Positions 17,379 to 26,481 of a stretch of DNA of 46,139 bases are shown here, in pieces. The stretch's first letter is position 1, and the number at the start of each line of letters is the position of its first letter. The notes beneath the pieces are model-generated. The model searched no databases, was not told where the DNA came from, and was given only the letters and a program-made list of their open reading frames with translations. The stretch comes from CAG-791 sp000431495 (GTDB lineage Bacteria; Bacillota; Clostridia; Lachnospirales; Lachnospiraceae), in NCBI GenBank assembly GCA_052117605.1, contig JBQKIT010000021.1. One strand, given 5' to 3'. Both the position numbers and the translations under genes were made by a program.

Positions 17379-19129
17379 GCGTATGGATCCTGCTCTTTTT
17401 CTGTATGATGACGATGCCTCTTGTGGCTGCGATGCTTCATTGCAGTCTGAAGAAGGGAAAGATTCTGGAAATCCGGCAGGATTATGTCCGGAATGCCAGG
17501 TATTTCGGAAAACGCTTTGCAGAGCTGATTGAAAAGGCACTGCCTGACATGAAGGATGGCGTGATTACACTTTCCCGCAAAGAAGAGGTGCAGGAGAGCC
17601 GGGAAGGTCAGACTTTTCCGGAGAAGGATGTGGAAAAGCTGATTATTGCCAGGGAAACGGTGTTTTGCCCGAAGGAAAGCGGACTTTCCTTTCACAAGGA
17701 AATCTACAGTGAGAAGGATGCGCTGTTTGTACAGGAGGATATGTACCTGCGCGCGGTTTACAGTAAGAAAAGGATTCTTTTCGGAAACGGGGTACGGCTC
17801 CTTCGCTGGGCAGACGCAGAAGAAGCGGTTGTCATCTACGACGGCTGCGAGCTGGGAAGAAGAGTATCCAGTGGAAATCAGCTTGTAATCGGATTTGACA
17901 ATACCTTTCAGAGTCTGTACGCACCGGTGATCCGGATCGGACAGCGCCCGGAGGATCCGGATGATTTTATGGAAACGCGCGATTTCCGGATCTTCCGTCT
18001 GCCGGTCATTACCGACGTAAAATTTAACCGCCACTACATCCACGATGACATGATCTCGGAAAGCGGAACGGTTCCTTACACGATTATCTCGAGAGGTGAC
18101 GTGAAGGTCATTGAGGACCTGATTCTTCAGGGAGACATTCACAGTGACGGCGCGGTGCGGATCATGGAGGGCGCTGTGGTTCTGGGAAATATCTTTGCGG
18201 AGAAGGATGTTCTGCTGGAGAGAAATACCAGTGTTCTGGGAAATGTTTTTACGCAGGGAAACGTCATCCTGGAAGAGGGAGCAAGCGTCGGACAGCCGGA
18301 TAGAATCAGCTCGGTCATTGCGCGTGACAGAATTCGCTTCCAGGGTGGAAATTATGTGTTTGGCTATGTGGCTGCGGAAGGAGGCGGAAGCGTTCTGAAG
18401 GCAGACCGGGAGGCGGCGAAGGAATATAGGTTCCCGAAGGAGATGGTGCACAGGGAGATTCTGACCTTCCGTGATCTGGATGAATATCTGGGAGTCGACA
18501 TGCAGGGCTTCCGGCTGGATCTGCATCTTAAGGAGGCGGTCATTCCGGACGGAGCAGCTGCAATTCCCGCAAGTCAGTTCTTTGGCTGCCGAAATCTGGG
18601 ACGCGTCCGGCTTCCGAAAACCATTTCGGTCGTTTCGGATTATGCCTTTGCGGACTGCGTCGGATTGCGACTTCAGGGTGACCCTGCAGAGCTTTTGCTG
18701 AAAAGGATCGGGACGTCTGCGTTTGAAAACTGCAGAGAGCTTACGTTTTCCTCTCTTCCCGATTCGCTGGAGGAAATCGGGGGAGCGGCCTTTGCCGGCT
18801 GCACCATGCTGCAGCAGCTGATTTTCCCGGATGATGCCATGCTGAAGCGGGTCGGAGATCATGCCTTCCGGGACTGCGCGAGGCTGGAGAAGGTTTCTCT
18901 TCCGGACGGCGTGGAATATGTGGGAGTCAGCGCCTTTTCAGGCTGCTGCTCTCTGGAGGAAATTTCCATGTCCGTGAAGATCAAGGATCAGCGGGGAATT
19001 GCGGAATTGAAGGAAATCTGCCCGAAGGCGAGGATCATCTTCCGGCCGGTGAAGAAGGAGGACGCTTCGGGAAGCATGACGGATGTCAGGGACGAAGGCG
19101 GAAAGGAGTCCGAGAATGAAACTGGGTAA
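17375..19129 (+). CDS. Membrane-anchored bactofilin-like plus leucine-rich-repeat (BspA-type) protein
   Basis: The 584-residue protein has an N-terminal membrane helix (about 3-23) and a charged middle part. A right-handed beta-helix-like run (about 240-320) with repeated short turns (GDVKVIEDLILQGDIHSDG, LGNIFAEKDV, LGNVFTQGNV) resembles polymer-forming cytoskeletal/bactofilin domains. A C-terminal LRR_5/BspA-type repeat region (about 385-545) has phrases such as IPASQFFGCRNL and IGTSAFENC. This combination is unusual. The start overlaps the GT2 stop (ATGA). I infer a scaffold for the synthase; the topology of the repeats is not certain. Confidence 0.65.
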   Translation: MSVWILLFFCMMTMPLVAAMLHCSLKKGKILEIRQDYVRNARYFGKRFAELIEKALPDMKDGVITLSRKEEVQESREGQTFPEKDVEKLIIARETVFCPKESGLSFHKEIYSEKDALFVQEDMYLRAVYSKKRILFGNGVRLLRWADAEEAVVIYDGCELGRRVSSGNQLVIGFDNTFQSLYAPVIRIGQRPEDPDDFMETRDFRIFRLPVITDVKFNRHYIHDDMISESGTVPYTIISRGDVKVIEDLILQGDIHSDGAVRIMEGAVVLGNIFAEKDVLLERNTSVLGNVFTQGNVILEEGASVGQPDRISSVIARDRIRFQGGNYVFGYVAAEGGGSVLKADREAAKEYRFPKEMVHREILTFRDLDEYLGVDMQGFRLDLHLKEAVIPDGAAAIPASQFFGCRNLGRVRLPKTISVVSDYAFADCVGLRLQGDPAELLLKRIGTSAFENCRELTFSSLPDSLEEIGGAAFAGCTMLQQLIFPDDAMLKRVGDHAFRDCARLEKVSLPDGVEYVGVSAFSGCCSLEEISMSVKIKDQRGIAELKEICPKARIIFRPVKKEDASGSMTDVRDEGGKESENETG

Positions 19130-20243
19130 AACAGCAAAGCTGCTGCTTCTTTTCCTCCTTCTGCTGGGATTTGGGGGCTTCCTTGTGATCCTCCAGAACG
19201 GACTGGAGAAGCTTCAGAGGCTGCCGGAGGAGAAGGTGTATTATCCGGAGACAAGAGATTTGTATAACGGCTTCGGACTTCGGGGAAAACGGAGACTGTC
19301 CGGGCAGATTCTCGTGGAGAGCGAGGAACAGGTGATTTATACCGATCGCATTCTGAAGCTCGGGAAGCTTCAAAAGGAGCAGATTCCGTATGCTGCAGAA
19401 ATGGCAGGTGCACTTTCCGAGAAAACAGGGTGCGAGATCTATGTGATGCCGGTTCCGGAGCGGGTGGTTCTGGAGAAAGGATATGAAGGCAGGAAGGCAG
19501 AGTATTCCGGGTGGGTCTCAGAGCTGCAGGAAGCACTTCCGGAGGGCATTACGCTTCTGGATCCTCTTCCGGAGCTTGAAAAGCACCCTGACGAGTATCT
19601 GTATTTCCGGACCGAGAACAACTGGACGATGCGGGGGGCATTTTATGGTGCGCAGGCGGTTCTCCGGGCACTTGGAATGGAGGAGGAGAATCTGACGGCT
19701 TACCGGGAATATGCTTTCGGGAGCTTTAACGGGAATCTGATGCACAGGGCTGCAAGTACCTGCACGGATGATTCGCTGAAGAAGTCGATCCGGAGCATGG
19801 AAGGCGATGTCTTTTACATCTATATTAAGGGATCCAATCCAAACCGCGAGGAGCTTACGCTGGAGAGCGGAAGCGGTGGAATCCGGACCTTGAAGCGGCC
19901 CACGATTCAGTTCATCAGGAACGGAGTCAATGCAGTGATTGCATCAAATTATTTACACAGCGTGGTGGAAGGACGAGGCAAGGGAAACCGGGAAGGAAAT
20001 CTGCTTCTTATTACAGATTCCAAAGGAAAGATGATGATCTCTGTTCTCTCGGAGGTGTTTGATCAGGTTTACGTCTCCAATATTGATGAGGACGCAGATT
20101 TTGCAGGGAATCTGGAGAAGACGATTCAGGAACATGATATTGAGGTGATTCTCTGGGCACAGAACGCAGCGGAAATGGGAAGGTCCTCCTACATGAGGGC
20201 ATTGAATCCGCTTCTGAAGGAAGGAGGAAAGCCGGATGAGTGA
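19116..20243 (+). CDS. DHHW/AlgJ-like surface protein, second copy
   Basis: The 375-residue protein has an N-terminal membrane anchor (about 7-25) and an extracytoplasmic domain with ENNW (E167-W170) in YFRTENNWTMRG, at the place of the DHHW motif, and S302 in LITDSKGKMM as probable nucleophile. The first His-bearing motif position is Asn here, so activity may differ from the 9929 copy. The start at 19116 is preceded by AAAGGAG and lies 14 bases inside the upstream gene. It would modify the nascent glycan, but no MBOAT is in this operon; the one at 8455 could serve. Confidence 0.7.
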   Translation: MKLGKTAKLLLLFLLLLGFGGFLVILQNGLEKLQRLPEEKVYYPETRDLYNGFGLRGKRRLSGQILVESEEQVIYTDRILKLGKLQKEQIPYAAEMAGALSEKTGCEIYVMPVPERVVLEKGYEGRKAEYSGWVSELQEALPEGITLLDPLPELEKHPDEYLYFRTENNWTMRGAFYGAQAVLRALGMEEENLTAYREYAFGSFNGNLMHRAASTCTDDSLKKSIRSMEGDVFYIYIKGSNPNREELTLESGSGGIRTLKRPTIQFIRNGVNAVIASNYLHSVVEGRGKGNREGNLLLITDSKGKMMISVLSEVFDQVYVSNIDEDADFAGNLEKTIQEHDIEVILWAQNAAEMGRSSYMRALNPLLKEGGKPDE

Positions 20244-20450
20244 GCTTATACTCAGAGGATTAGATTTATTTCTGGATAAAACGCATTCCGCAGGAAAGCT
20301 TTCCATCAGTCCTGAGATCACGGAGACCGTTTTTCTGGTACTTGGGTTTCTTCTTGTTTTTGCAGGGGCGAAGCTGTACCGCGTGGTGATTTCCCTGGTA
20401 ATGTTCATCGGAATCACGCTTTTGTTCTGCACGCTGCTGGACGGAAGAGG
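20236..20450 (+). pseudogene. N-terminal remnant of a DUF4203/TMEM198-like membrane protein
   Basis: An ATG with AAGGAGG in front starts about 70 residues with two hydrophobic segments (FLVLGFLLVFAGAKLYRVVISLVMFIGITLL) as in TM7S3/TM198-like proteins. The family-like sequence stops near 20450, after which the frame runs into out-of-frame CotH sequence and ends at 20577. This is the left side of a deletion junction. Confidence 0.6.
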
Positions 20451-21148
20451 AGGAGCTTCTGACCTACGGGAAGACGGCAGGGTTTACGAAAAACTCCATG
20501 TACTTGAGCTATCCATCGAGGAAAAAGGTGACGGAGAAGCAGAAGGAGTACGTCCGGCAGGACCTTTCGGCGTTTGAACAGGCACTTTACGGAGAAGATT
20601 TTCTGGACCCGTACACAGGCTACGCCGCATACATTGACTGGGACAACTGGGTGGATTATTTCATTATCAATGAATTTGCCATGAACTATGATGCCGGGAA
20701 TCTGTCCACCTATGTATACAAGGAGCTCGGCGGAAAGCTTCAGCTTGCTGTGTGGGATTTTAACAATGCCTTTGACAATTATCAGGGATTCCGGACAAAA
20801 ACCGATGCGCTGCAGACAGCGGACAATTCCTGGTTTGAGAGACTGTGGCAGGATCCTTCGTTTCGGGAAAGCGTCTGCAGGAGATATCAGGAGCTTCGGG
20901 AAAGCACGCTCTCCGAGGAGCATATCTTTGCGAGAATTGCCGCATATGAACAGGAGTTGGAAGGAGCAGCGGAGAGAAACTTCGTCGTGTGGGGGTATTC
21001 GTTTGAGGAAAGTCTTCTGGTCGGCAGCGGTCCGGACGGAGGTTCAAGAAATTTGAACAGCTATGAGGAAGCAAAGGAGCAGCTGAAGAATACGATCCGG
21101 GAACGGCTGAAATTCCTGGATGCAGAGCTGGGAGGGGATTCGGAATGA
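20450..21148 (+). pseudogene. C-terminal half of a CotH-type kinase-like protein
   Basis: In the frame containing the ATG at 20498 the translation matches the C-terminal part of CotH proteins: SYPSRKKVTEKQKEYV, DWDNWVDYFIINEFAMNYD, STYVYKELGGKLQLAVWDFNNAFDNYQ. The family-like sequence extends upstream of the ATG to the junction near 20450, so about half of the protein, including the kinase N-lobe region, is missing. CotH proteins are atypical protein kinases of spore coats and other surface structures. Its stop overlaps the epimerase start. Probably non-functional. Confidence 0.75.
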
Positions 21149-22254
21149 GAAAGGTAATGATGGTATTCGGAACAAGACCGGAAGCGATTAAGATGTGTCC
21201 TCTTGTCCTGGAGCTTCGGAAAAGTCGGAAGCTGGAGACGATCGTCTGTGTCTCCGGCCAGCACCGGGAAATGCTGAAGCAAGTGCTTGATATCTTCGGC
21301 GTCGTTCCGGATTACGACCTGGATATTATGAAGCAGGGACAGGATCTGACCGATGTAACAACAGCAATTCTTATGGGAATGCGCGAAATTCTCCGGATAG
21401 AACAACCGGATATCATACTGGTGCACGGAGATACCACAACGGCCTTTGCCGCGGGGCTCGCCGCATTCTATCAGCAGATTCCGATCGGTCATGTGGAGGC
21501 GGGACTTCGGACCTATCAGATGAATTCTCCTTATCCGGAGGAATTCAACCGGCAGGCGGTCGGTCTGATCGCGCAGCTTCACTTTGCTCCGACGAAGAAG
21601 GCGGCGGAGGCGCTGCATCGGGAGGGAAAGGATCCGGAAACCGTTTTCGTTACCGGAAACACAGGGATTGATGCACTGCAGTATACGGTGCGCGCGGATT
21701 TCACCAGTCCGGAGCTGGAATGGGCAAAGGGGAGCCGCCTTGTTACGGTGACCGCACACCGGCGAGAGAATCTCGGAGAGCCGATGCGCGAGATGTTCCG
21801 TGCGATCCGGAGAATCGCAGAGGAATTTCCGGATGTCAAGGTCATCTATCCGGTTCACATGAATCCGAAGGTTCGCCTTCTTGCCGAAGAGGAGCTTGGC
21901 GGATGTGACCGGATCCGCCTGATTAAGCCGCTGGATGTGGTGGAATTCCATAACGTGATGAAGGCGAGCTATCTGATCATGACAGACAGCGGCGGAATTC
22001 AGGAGGAGGCACCGGCACTCGGAAAGCCGGTTCTTGTTATGCGCGATACCACGGAGCGTCCGGAGGGAGTCGAGGCGGGAACTCTGAAGCTGACGGGAAC
22101 CGGAACGGAAGCAATCTACCGGGAATGCAGACGCCTTCTGACGGATCAGGAGCTGTACCGGAAGATGAGCGAAGCGAAGAATCCTTACGGCGACGGAACA
22201 GCCAGCAGGCAAATTCGGGAAATTTTAGAAAAAAGCAAATTTATGGAATTTTAG
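21145..22254 (+). CDS. wecB: UDP-N-acetylglucosamine 2-epimerase (non-hydrolysing)
   Basis: The 369-residue enzyme begins MVFGTRPEAIKM and has HGDTTTAFA, HVEAGLRT, FAPTKKA and DSGGIQEEAPALGKPVLVMRDTTERPEG, all WecB/MnaA signatures. It interconverts UDP-GlcNAc and UDP-ManNAc in the cytoplasm, supplying ManNAc for surface polysaccharides. As last gene of the polysaccharide operon it suggests the polymer contains ManNAc or a derivative; no dehydrogenase to ManNAcA is visible. The start overlaps the preceding stop. Confidence 0.95.
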   Translation: MRKVMMVFGTRPEAIKMCPLVLELRKSRKLETIVCVSGQHREMLKQVLDIFGVVPDYDLDIMKQGQDLTDVTTAILMGMREILRIEQPDIILVHGDTTTAFAAGLAAFYQQIPIGHVEAGLRTYQMNSPYPEEFNRQAVGLIAQLHFAPTKKAAEALHREGKDPETVFVTGNTGIDALQYTVRADFTSPELEWAKGSRLVTVTAHRRENLGEPMREMFRAIRRIAEEFPDVKVIYPVHMNPKVRLLAEEELGGCDRIRLIKPLDVVEFHNVMKASYLIMTDSGGIQEEAPALGKPVLVMRDTTERPEGVEAGTLKLTGTGTEAIYRECRRLLTDQELYRKMSEAKNPYGDGTASRQIREILEKSKFMEF

Positions 22255-22261
22255 ATCATTG

Positions 22262-22290
22262 TTGACAGAATAATGAGAAACCGGTATCAT
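22262..22290 (+). promoter_or_regulatory. Strong sigma-A promoter upstream of a short leader or sRNA
   Basis: TTGACA (22262-22267), a 17-base spacer and TATCAT (22285-22290): consensus -35 and near-consensus -10. It starts 8 bases after the epimerase stop and points towards the PTS operon. Confidence 0.75.
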
Positions 22291-22296
22291 AGCGCT

Positions 22297-22385
22297 TGCT
22301 GATTTTTGCAGGACACCGGTGAAAAGTGATTTCCGCAGATAGAAGAGGAGCTGCAGTGTTTTGAGGCACGCAGCTCTTATTTTAT
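22297..22385 (+). ncRNA. Candidate small RNA or attenuated leader of the PTS operon
   Basis: A transcript from the promoter at 22262 would begin near 22297 and end after about 80-90 bases at a hairpin: GAGCTGC (22348-22354) with GCAGCTC (22370-22376), extended by GTG/CAC, then TTATTTTAT. No ORF with a ribosome site is inside. It could be an sRNA or a terminator-controlled leader for the HPr gene 170 bases on. It matches no riboswitch class I recognise. Confidence 0.5.
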
Positions 22386-22400
22386 GCAGAATAACGAAAA

Positions 22401-22454
22401 TAACAGTGGACAAACCGCCAAACTGCTGTTAAGGTGTATATGGATTGATAAAAT
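22401..22454 (+). promoter_or_regulatory. Inverted repeat and possible second promoter before ptsH
   Basis: TAACAG (22401-22406) and CTGTTA (22426-22431) form an inverted repeat. The right arm lies 17 bases before a TAAAAT (22449-22454), so it would overlap a weak -35. This fits an operator at a second promoter that starts downstream of the leader terminator. Confidence 0.35.
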
Positions 22455-22554
22455 TTTGCTAAGGTTTTGATGCAAAATGCGATGCCGGTCACCTGTGAAA
22501 CAGCACAGAAGAAGCATCGATCATACAGACAGATTGTGAGGAGGGGAACACCAG

Positions 22555-22812
22555 ATGAAGGAATTTACGTACGTCATCAAGGATGAAATCGGACTGCACG
22601 CAAGACCGGCAGGCCTGCTGGTGAAGGAAGCGAAGAAGTTTGAGAGCACGGTGACACTGGAGTGCAAGGGCAAGACCGCAGCGGCAACGAAGCTGATTGC
22701 GATCATGGGCATGGGCGTGAAGCAGAACGATGAGGTTCACGTGCAGGCAGAGGGACCCGATGAGGATGCTGCAGCAGAAGCGCTGGAGAAATTCTTCCAG
22801 GAGAATCTCTGA
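22555..22812 (+). CDS. ptsH: HPr-family phosphocarrier protein without Ser46
   Basis: The 85-residue protein has the phosphorylated His15 in GLHARPAG and the usual HPr length and fold pattern. It accepts phosphate from EI and passes it to EIIA. By eye, alignment with B. subtilis and E. coli HPr places Lys46 where the regulatory Ser46 should be (segment KTAAATKLIAIMG), so phosphorylation by HPr kinase and CcpA co-repression would not be possible through this copy. GAGGGG precedes the start. First gene of the PTS/Nag operon. Confidence 0.9.
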   Translation: MKEFTYVIKDEIGLHARPAGLLVKEAKKFESTVTLECKGKTAAATKLIAIMGMGVKQNDEVHVQAEGPDEDAAAEALEKFFQENL

Positions 22813-22908
22813 TTCCCGGTGAATGCAGGTGTCTGAGAATTCAGGGGGATTTTCAGGATCGCTGATTGACCGGATTTCCGCAGAGAGGCTGCGGAAGAAA
22901 AGGGGAAC

Positions 22909-24528
22909 ATGGAACAGTTTGCGGGAAAGTCCGTGTATAAAGGCACGGCAATCGGTCCGATCAATGTTTTGAAGAAGAAGGACGGTCTCGTCAAGAGAAC
23001 GCATATCACGCAGGCGGAGGAAGAACTGAAACGCCTGGAAGCCGCAAAGGAACTTACGCTCGAGCAGCTCGGCAGGCTTTATGAGAAAGCCCTGCAGGAG
23101 GTCGGCGAGGTGAATGCGGCTATTTTTGAGGTTCATCAGATGATGCTCGAGGACGATGACTATCAGGAAGCCATTCAGTCCATGATTCAGAATGAGCAGG
23201 TGAACGCAGAGTATGCTGTGGCTGTGACCGGCGATAATTTTGCCGAGATGTTTGCAGGCATGGATGATGAGTACATGCAGGCAAGATCCGCGGATGTGAA
23301 GGATATCTCCAATCGCCTGATCCGGAATCTGAGCGGCGAGGAGCAGTTTGACTGGGACAGCATGGAGCCATCTATTATTGTTGCGGATGATCTGACGCCG
23401 AGTGAGACCGTGCAGATGGATAAGAGCAAGATTCTGGCCTTTGTCACGGTGCATGGCTCGACGAATTCGCACACGGCAATTCTTGCCAGAATGATGAACA
23501 TTCCGGCACTGATCGGCGTGCAGCTTGATCTGGAGACACTCCGAAACGGAACGACTGCCATTGTAGACGGCAGAAATGCTGCATTCTATGTGGATCCGGA
23601 TGAGAGTCAGCTGAATGCTGCAAAGGAAATGCAGCAGAAGGAGCTGGAGCAGAGAGAGCTTCTTGCGAGCTACAAGGGCCGCGAGTCGGTGACAAGGAGC
23701 GGGAAGAAGATTCATGTCTATGCGAACATCGGCAGTGTGTCCGATGTGGCATATGCGGTTGAGAACGATGCGGAGGGCATCGGACTGTTCCGCAGTGAGT
23801 TCCTGTACATCGGCAGAGATGCGCTTCCGGATGAGACGGAGCAGTTCAATGCCTACCGGCAGGTGCTTCAGACCATGGCAGGTAAGAAGGTGGTCATTCG
23901 CACTCTTGATATCGGAGCGGACAAGAACGCAGATTATCTTGAGCTTGGAGAGGAAGCAAATCCTGCAATGGGATATCGCGCAATCCGGATCTGCCTGAAG
24001 CAGCCGGACATTTTCAGGACGCAGCTGAGAGCGCTTCTTCGCGCTGCGAAATATGGCAATCTCTCCGTCATGTATCCCATGATCATTTCCGTGGAGGAAG
24101 TGAAGAAGATCCGGGAAATTGTGGATGAGGTGGCAAGGGAGCTGGAGCACGAGGGAATCCCGTATGCGATTCCGGAGCAGGGAATCATGGTGGAGACACC
24201 GGCGGCGGTCATGATGAGCGAGGAGCTCGCAGAGCTGGTGGATTTCTTCAGCATCGGAACCAACGATCTGACTCAGTACACGCTAGCAATCGACCGGCAG
24301 AACGAGAGGCTGGATGATTTCTACAATCCGCATCACGAAGCTGTTCTGCGGATGATTCAGATGACAATTGACGGAGCACACAAGGCCGGCAAGTGGGTCG
24401 GTATCTGCGGAGAACTGGGGGCAGATCCGGAGCTTACGGAACGCTTTGTCCGGATGGGAATTGATGAGCTCAGTGTTGCACCGTCGATGGTGCTCGGAAC
24501 CCGCAGCAGAATCTGCGGGATGGAGTAA
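22909..24528 (+). CDS. ptsI: PTS enzyme I (PEP-protein phosphotransferase)
   Basis: The 539-residue protein has the phospho-His domain with active-site H188 in GSTNSHTAILARMMNIP and the PEP-binding barrel with EGIGLFRSEFLY, a late FFSIGTNDLTQYTLA and C500 in GICGELGAD. It takes phosphate from PEP and loads HPr. It is slightly shorter than typical EI (about 570) but complete. Unlike many genomes, where ptsHI stands apart, here the general enzymes share a cluster with the GlcNAc genes. Confidence 0.95.
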   Translation: MEQFAGKSVYKGTAIGPINVLKKKDGLVKRTHITQAEEELKRLEAAKELTLEQLGRLYEKALQEVGEVNAAIFEVHQMMLEDDDYQEAIQSMIQNEQVNAEYAVAVTGDNFAEMFAGMDDEYMQARSADVKDISNRLIRNLSGEEQFDWDSMEPSIIVADDLTPSETVQMDKSKILAFVTVHGSTNSHTAILARMMNIPALIGVQLDLETLRNGTTAIVDGRNAAFYVDPDESQLNAAKEMQQKELEQRELLASYKGRESVTRSGKKIHVYANIGSVSDVAYAVENDAEGIGLFRSEFLYIGRDALPDETEQFNAYRQVLQTMAGKKVVIRTLDIGADKNADYLELGEEANPAMGYRAIRICLKQPDIFRTQLRALLRAAKYGNLSVMYPMIISVEEVKKIREIVDEVARELEHEGIPYAIPEQGIMVETPAAVMMSEELAELVDFFSIGTNDLTQYTLAIDRQNERLDDFYNPHHEAVLRMIQMTIDGAHKAGKWVGICGELGADPELTERFVRMGIDELSVAPSMVLGTRSRICGME

Positions 24529-24613
24529 CCCGGCAAAAGGGGATGGCCGGATACACTGCAAGGGAAATTCGTCTTAAACAAATGCCGCAAGGGGGCGGCG
24601 GAAGGGGTAAGCA

Positions 24614-25339
24614 ATGAGAATATACAAGGGAAAAGATTACGCAGATATGAGCCGGAAAGCGGCGAATATCATTTCCGCACAGGTGATTATGAAGCCGGAC
24701 TGCGTGCTGGGACTGGCAACGGGCTCCACGCCGATCGGCCTTTACCAGCAGCTTGTTGCGTGGTACGAAAAGGGCGATCTTGACTTCTCGGAGGTCCGGA
24801 CGGTGAATCTGGATGAGTACAAGGGACTCAGCCGCGAGAACGATCAGAGCTATTATTATTTCATGCATCACAATCTGTTTGATCATGTCAATCTTCCGGC
24901 TGAGAATTCACATCTTCCGAACGGAATGGAGCCGGATTCGGATAAGGAATGCAGAAGATATTCCGAGCTGATCCGCTCCATGGGCGGAGTGGATCTTCAG
25001 CTTCTCGGAATCGGACATAATGGTCATATCGGCTTCAATGAGCCCGGGGATGCGTTCGACAACGACGTTCACTGCGTGGATCTGACACAGTCCACCATTG
25101 AAGCGAACAAGAGATTTTTCGCTTCTGCGGACGATGTTCCGAAGCAGGCCTATACCATGGGAATCAAGACCATCATGCAGGCGAAGAAGATCCTGATCGT
25201 AGCAAGCGGAGAGGACAAGGCCGACATCGTAAGAGACGCCTTCTTCGGTCCGATTACACCGAAGGTTCCTGCATCTGTTCTGCAGCTGCACAATGATGTC
25301 ACTCTGGTAGCGGATGAGGCGGCACTGAGTAAGATTTAA
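24614..25339 (+). CDS. nagB: Glucosamine-6-phosphate deaminase
   Basis: The 241-residue enzyme has GLATGSTPIGLYQQL, NLDEYKGL, LLGIGHNGHIGFNEPG and QAYTMGIKTIMQAKKIL, the NagB signatures with the catalytic Asp and His. It converts glucosamine-6-P to fructose-6-P and ammonia. It is followed after 11 bases by nagA, giving the full route from imported GlcNAc-6-P into glycolysis. GGGG precedes the start. Confidence 0.96.
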   Translation: MRIYKGKDYADMSRKAANIISAQVIMKPDCVLGLATGSTPIGLYQQLVAWYEKGDLDFSEVRTVNLDEYKGLSRENDQSYYYFMHHNLFDHVNLPAENSHLPNGMEPDSDKECRRYSELIRSMGGVDLQLLGIGHNGHIGFNEPGDAFDNDVHCVDLTQSTIEANKRFFASADDVPKQAYTMGIKTIMQAKKILIVASGEDKADIVRDAFFGPITPKVPASVLQLHNDVTLVADEAALSKI

Positions 25340-25350
25340 GGACAGAAATC

Positions 25351-26481
25351 ATGATCATTAAGAATGCAAATATTTTTACAGCAGAACACAGATTCGCAAA
25401 GGGCGATGCTGCAGTTGCGGACGGCAGATTTGCAGATCCCTCGGATTGGAAGGAAGAGAACGGACAGGTTCTGGATGCAGAAGGCCTGTATATGATTCCG
25501 GGGCTTGTGGACATTCATTTCCACGGCTGTATGGGTGCAGACATGTGCGACGGAACCAAAGAGGCTCTTGATGTCATCACGAAGTATGAAGCCTCCATCG
25601 GTGTGACCTCGGTCTGCCCGGCTACGATGACGATTGCCAAAGAGGAGCTCCGGAGGGTCATGAAGAACGCCGGAGATTACGAATACAACGGCGGCTCGCA
25701 TTTTGTCGGCATCAATATGGAGGGACCCTTCATCAGCCCCGCGAAGAAGGGGGCACAGGCAGCAGAGAATATTCTGCACTGTGACTATGATTTCTTCCGT
25801 GAGCTGCAGAGTGCGGCAAAGGGCCTGATCAAGCTTGTGGATCTTGCGCCGGAAGAGCCGGGAGCCATGGAGTTTATTGAGAAAGCCAAGGACGAAACGG
25901 TAATTTCCATTGCGCATACCGCTGCCGACTATGATACGGCAAAGGAAGCCATTGAGCGCGGCGCTTCTCATGCAACGCATCTGTATAACGCCATGCCGCC
26001 TTTTTCCCACAGAAATCCGGGCGTGATTGGAGCGGCCAGAGATTCTGATAAATGTCATGCGGAGCTGATCTGCGACGGTGTGCATATCCATCCGTCGGTG
26101 ATTCGTGCGACATTCGCAATGTTCGGAGCAGAGCGCATGATTCTGATCAGTGACAGCATGCGGGCAACCGGACTGGAGGACGGAGAGTATACACTTGGCG
26201 GACAGCCGGTAACGGTAAAGGGAAATCTTGCAACGCTGCATGACGGTACCATTGCAGGATCTGCAACCAATCTGATGGATTGTGTACGCTTTGTGGTCCG
26301 CGAAGCGGGCATCTCTCTGGAGGATGCCGTGATGTGTGCAGCGGAGAATCCCGCAAAGGAAATCGGCATCTTTGAGGAAGCAGGAAGCATCACGGTGGGA
26401 AAGAGAGCAGACTTCGTGCTTCTGGATAAGGATCTCAACATTGTGAGCGTCTACATCGATGGAAGGGAGATAGCATGTTAG
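25351..26481 (+). CDS. nagA: N-acetylglucosamine-6-phosphate deacetylase
   Basis: The 376-residue amidohydrolase has the metal-binding start DIHFHGCMGADMCDG, EGPFISPAKKGAQ with the metal-binding Glu, SIAHTAADYD, SHATHLYNAMPPF, and the catalytic Asp in ISDSM. It removes acetate from GlcNAc-6-P. Its end overlaps the EIIA start by 7 bases. Confidence 0.96.
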   Translation: MIIKNANIFTAEHRFAKGDAAVADGRFADPSDWKEENGQVLDAEGLYMIPGLVDIHFHGCMGADMCDGTKEALDVITKYEASIGVTSVCPATMTIAKEELRRVMKNAGDYEYNGGSHFVGINMEGPFISPAKKGAQAAENILHCDYDFFRELQSAAKGLIKLVDLAPEEPGAMEFIEKAKDETVISIAHTAADYDTAKEAIERGASHATHLYNAMPPFSHRNPGVIGAARDSDKCHAELICDGVHIHPSVIRATFAMFGAERMILISDSMRATGLEDGEYTLGGQPVTVKGNLATLHDGTIAGSATNLMDCVRFVVREAGISLEDAVMCAAENPAKEIGIFEEAGSITVGKRADFVLLDKDLNIVSVYIDGREIAC

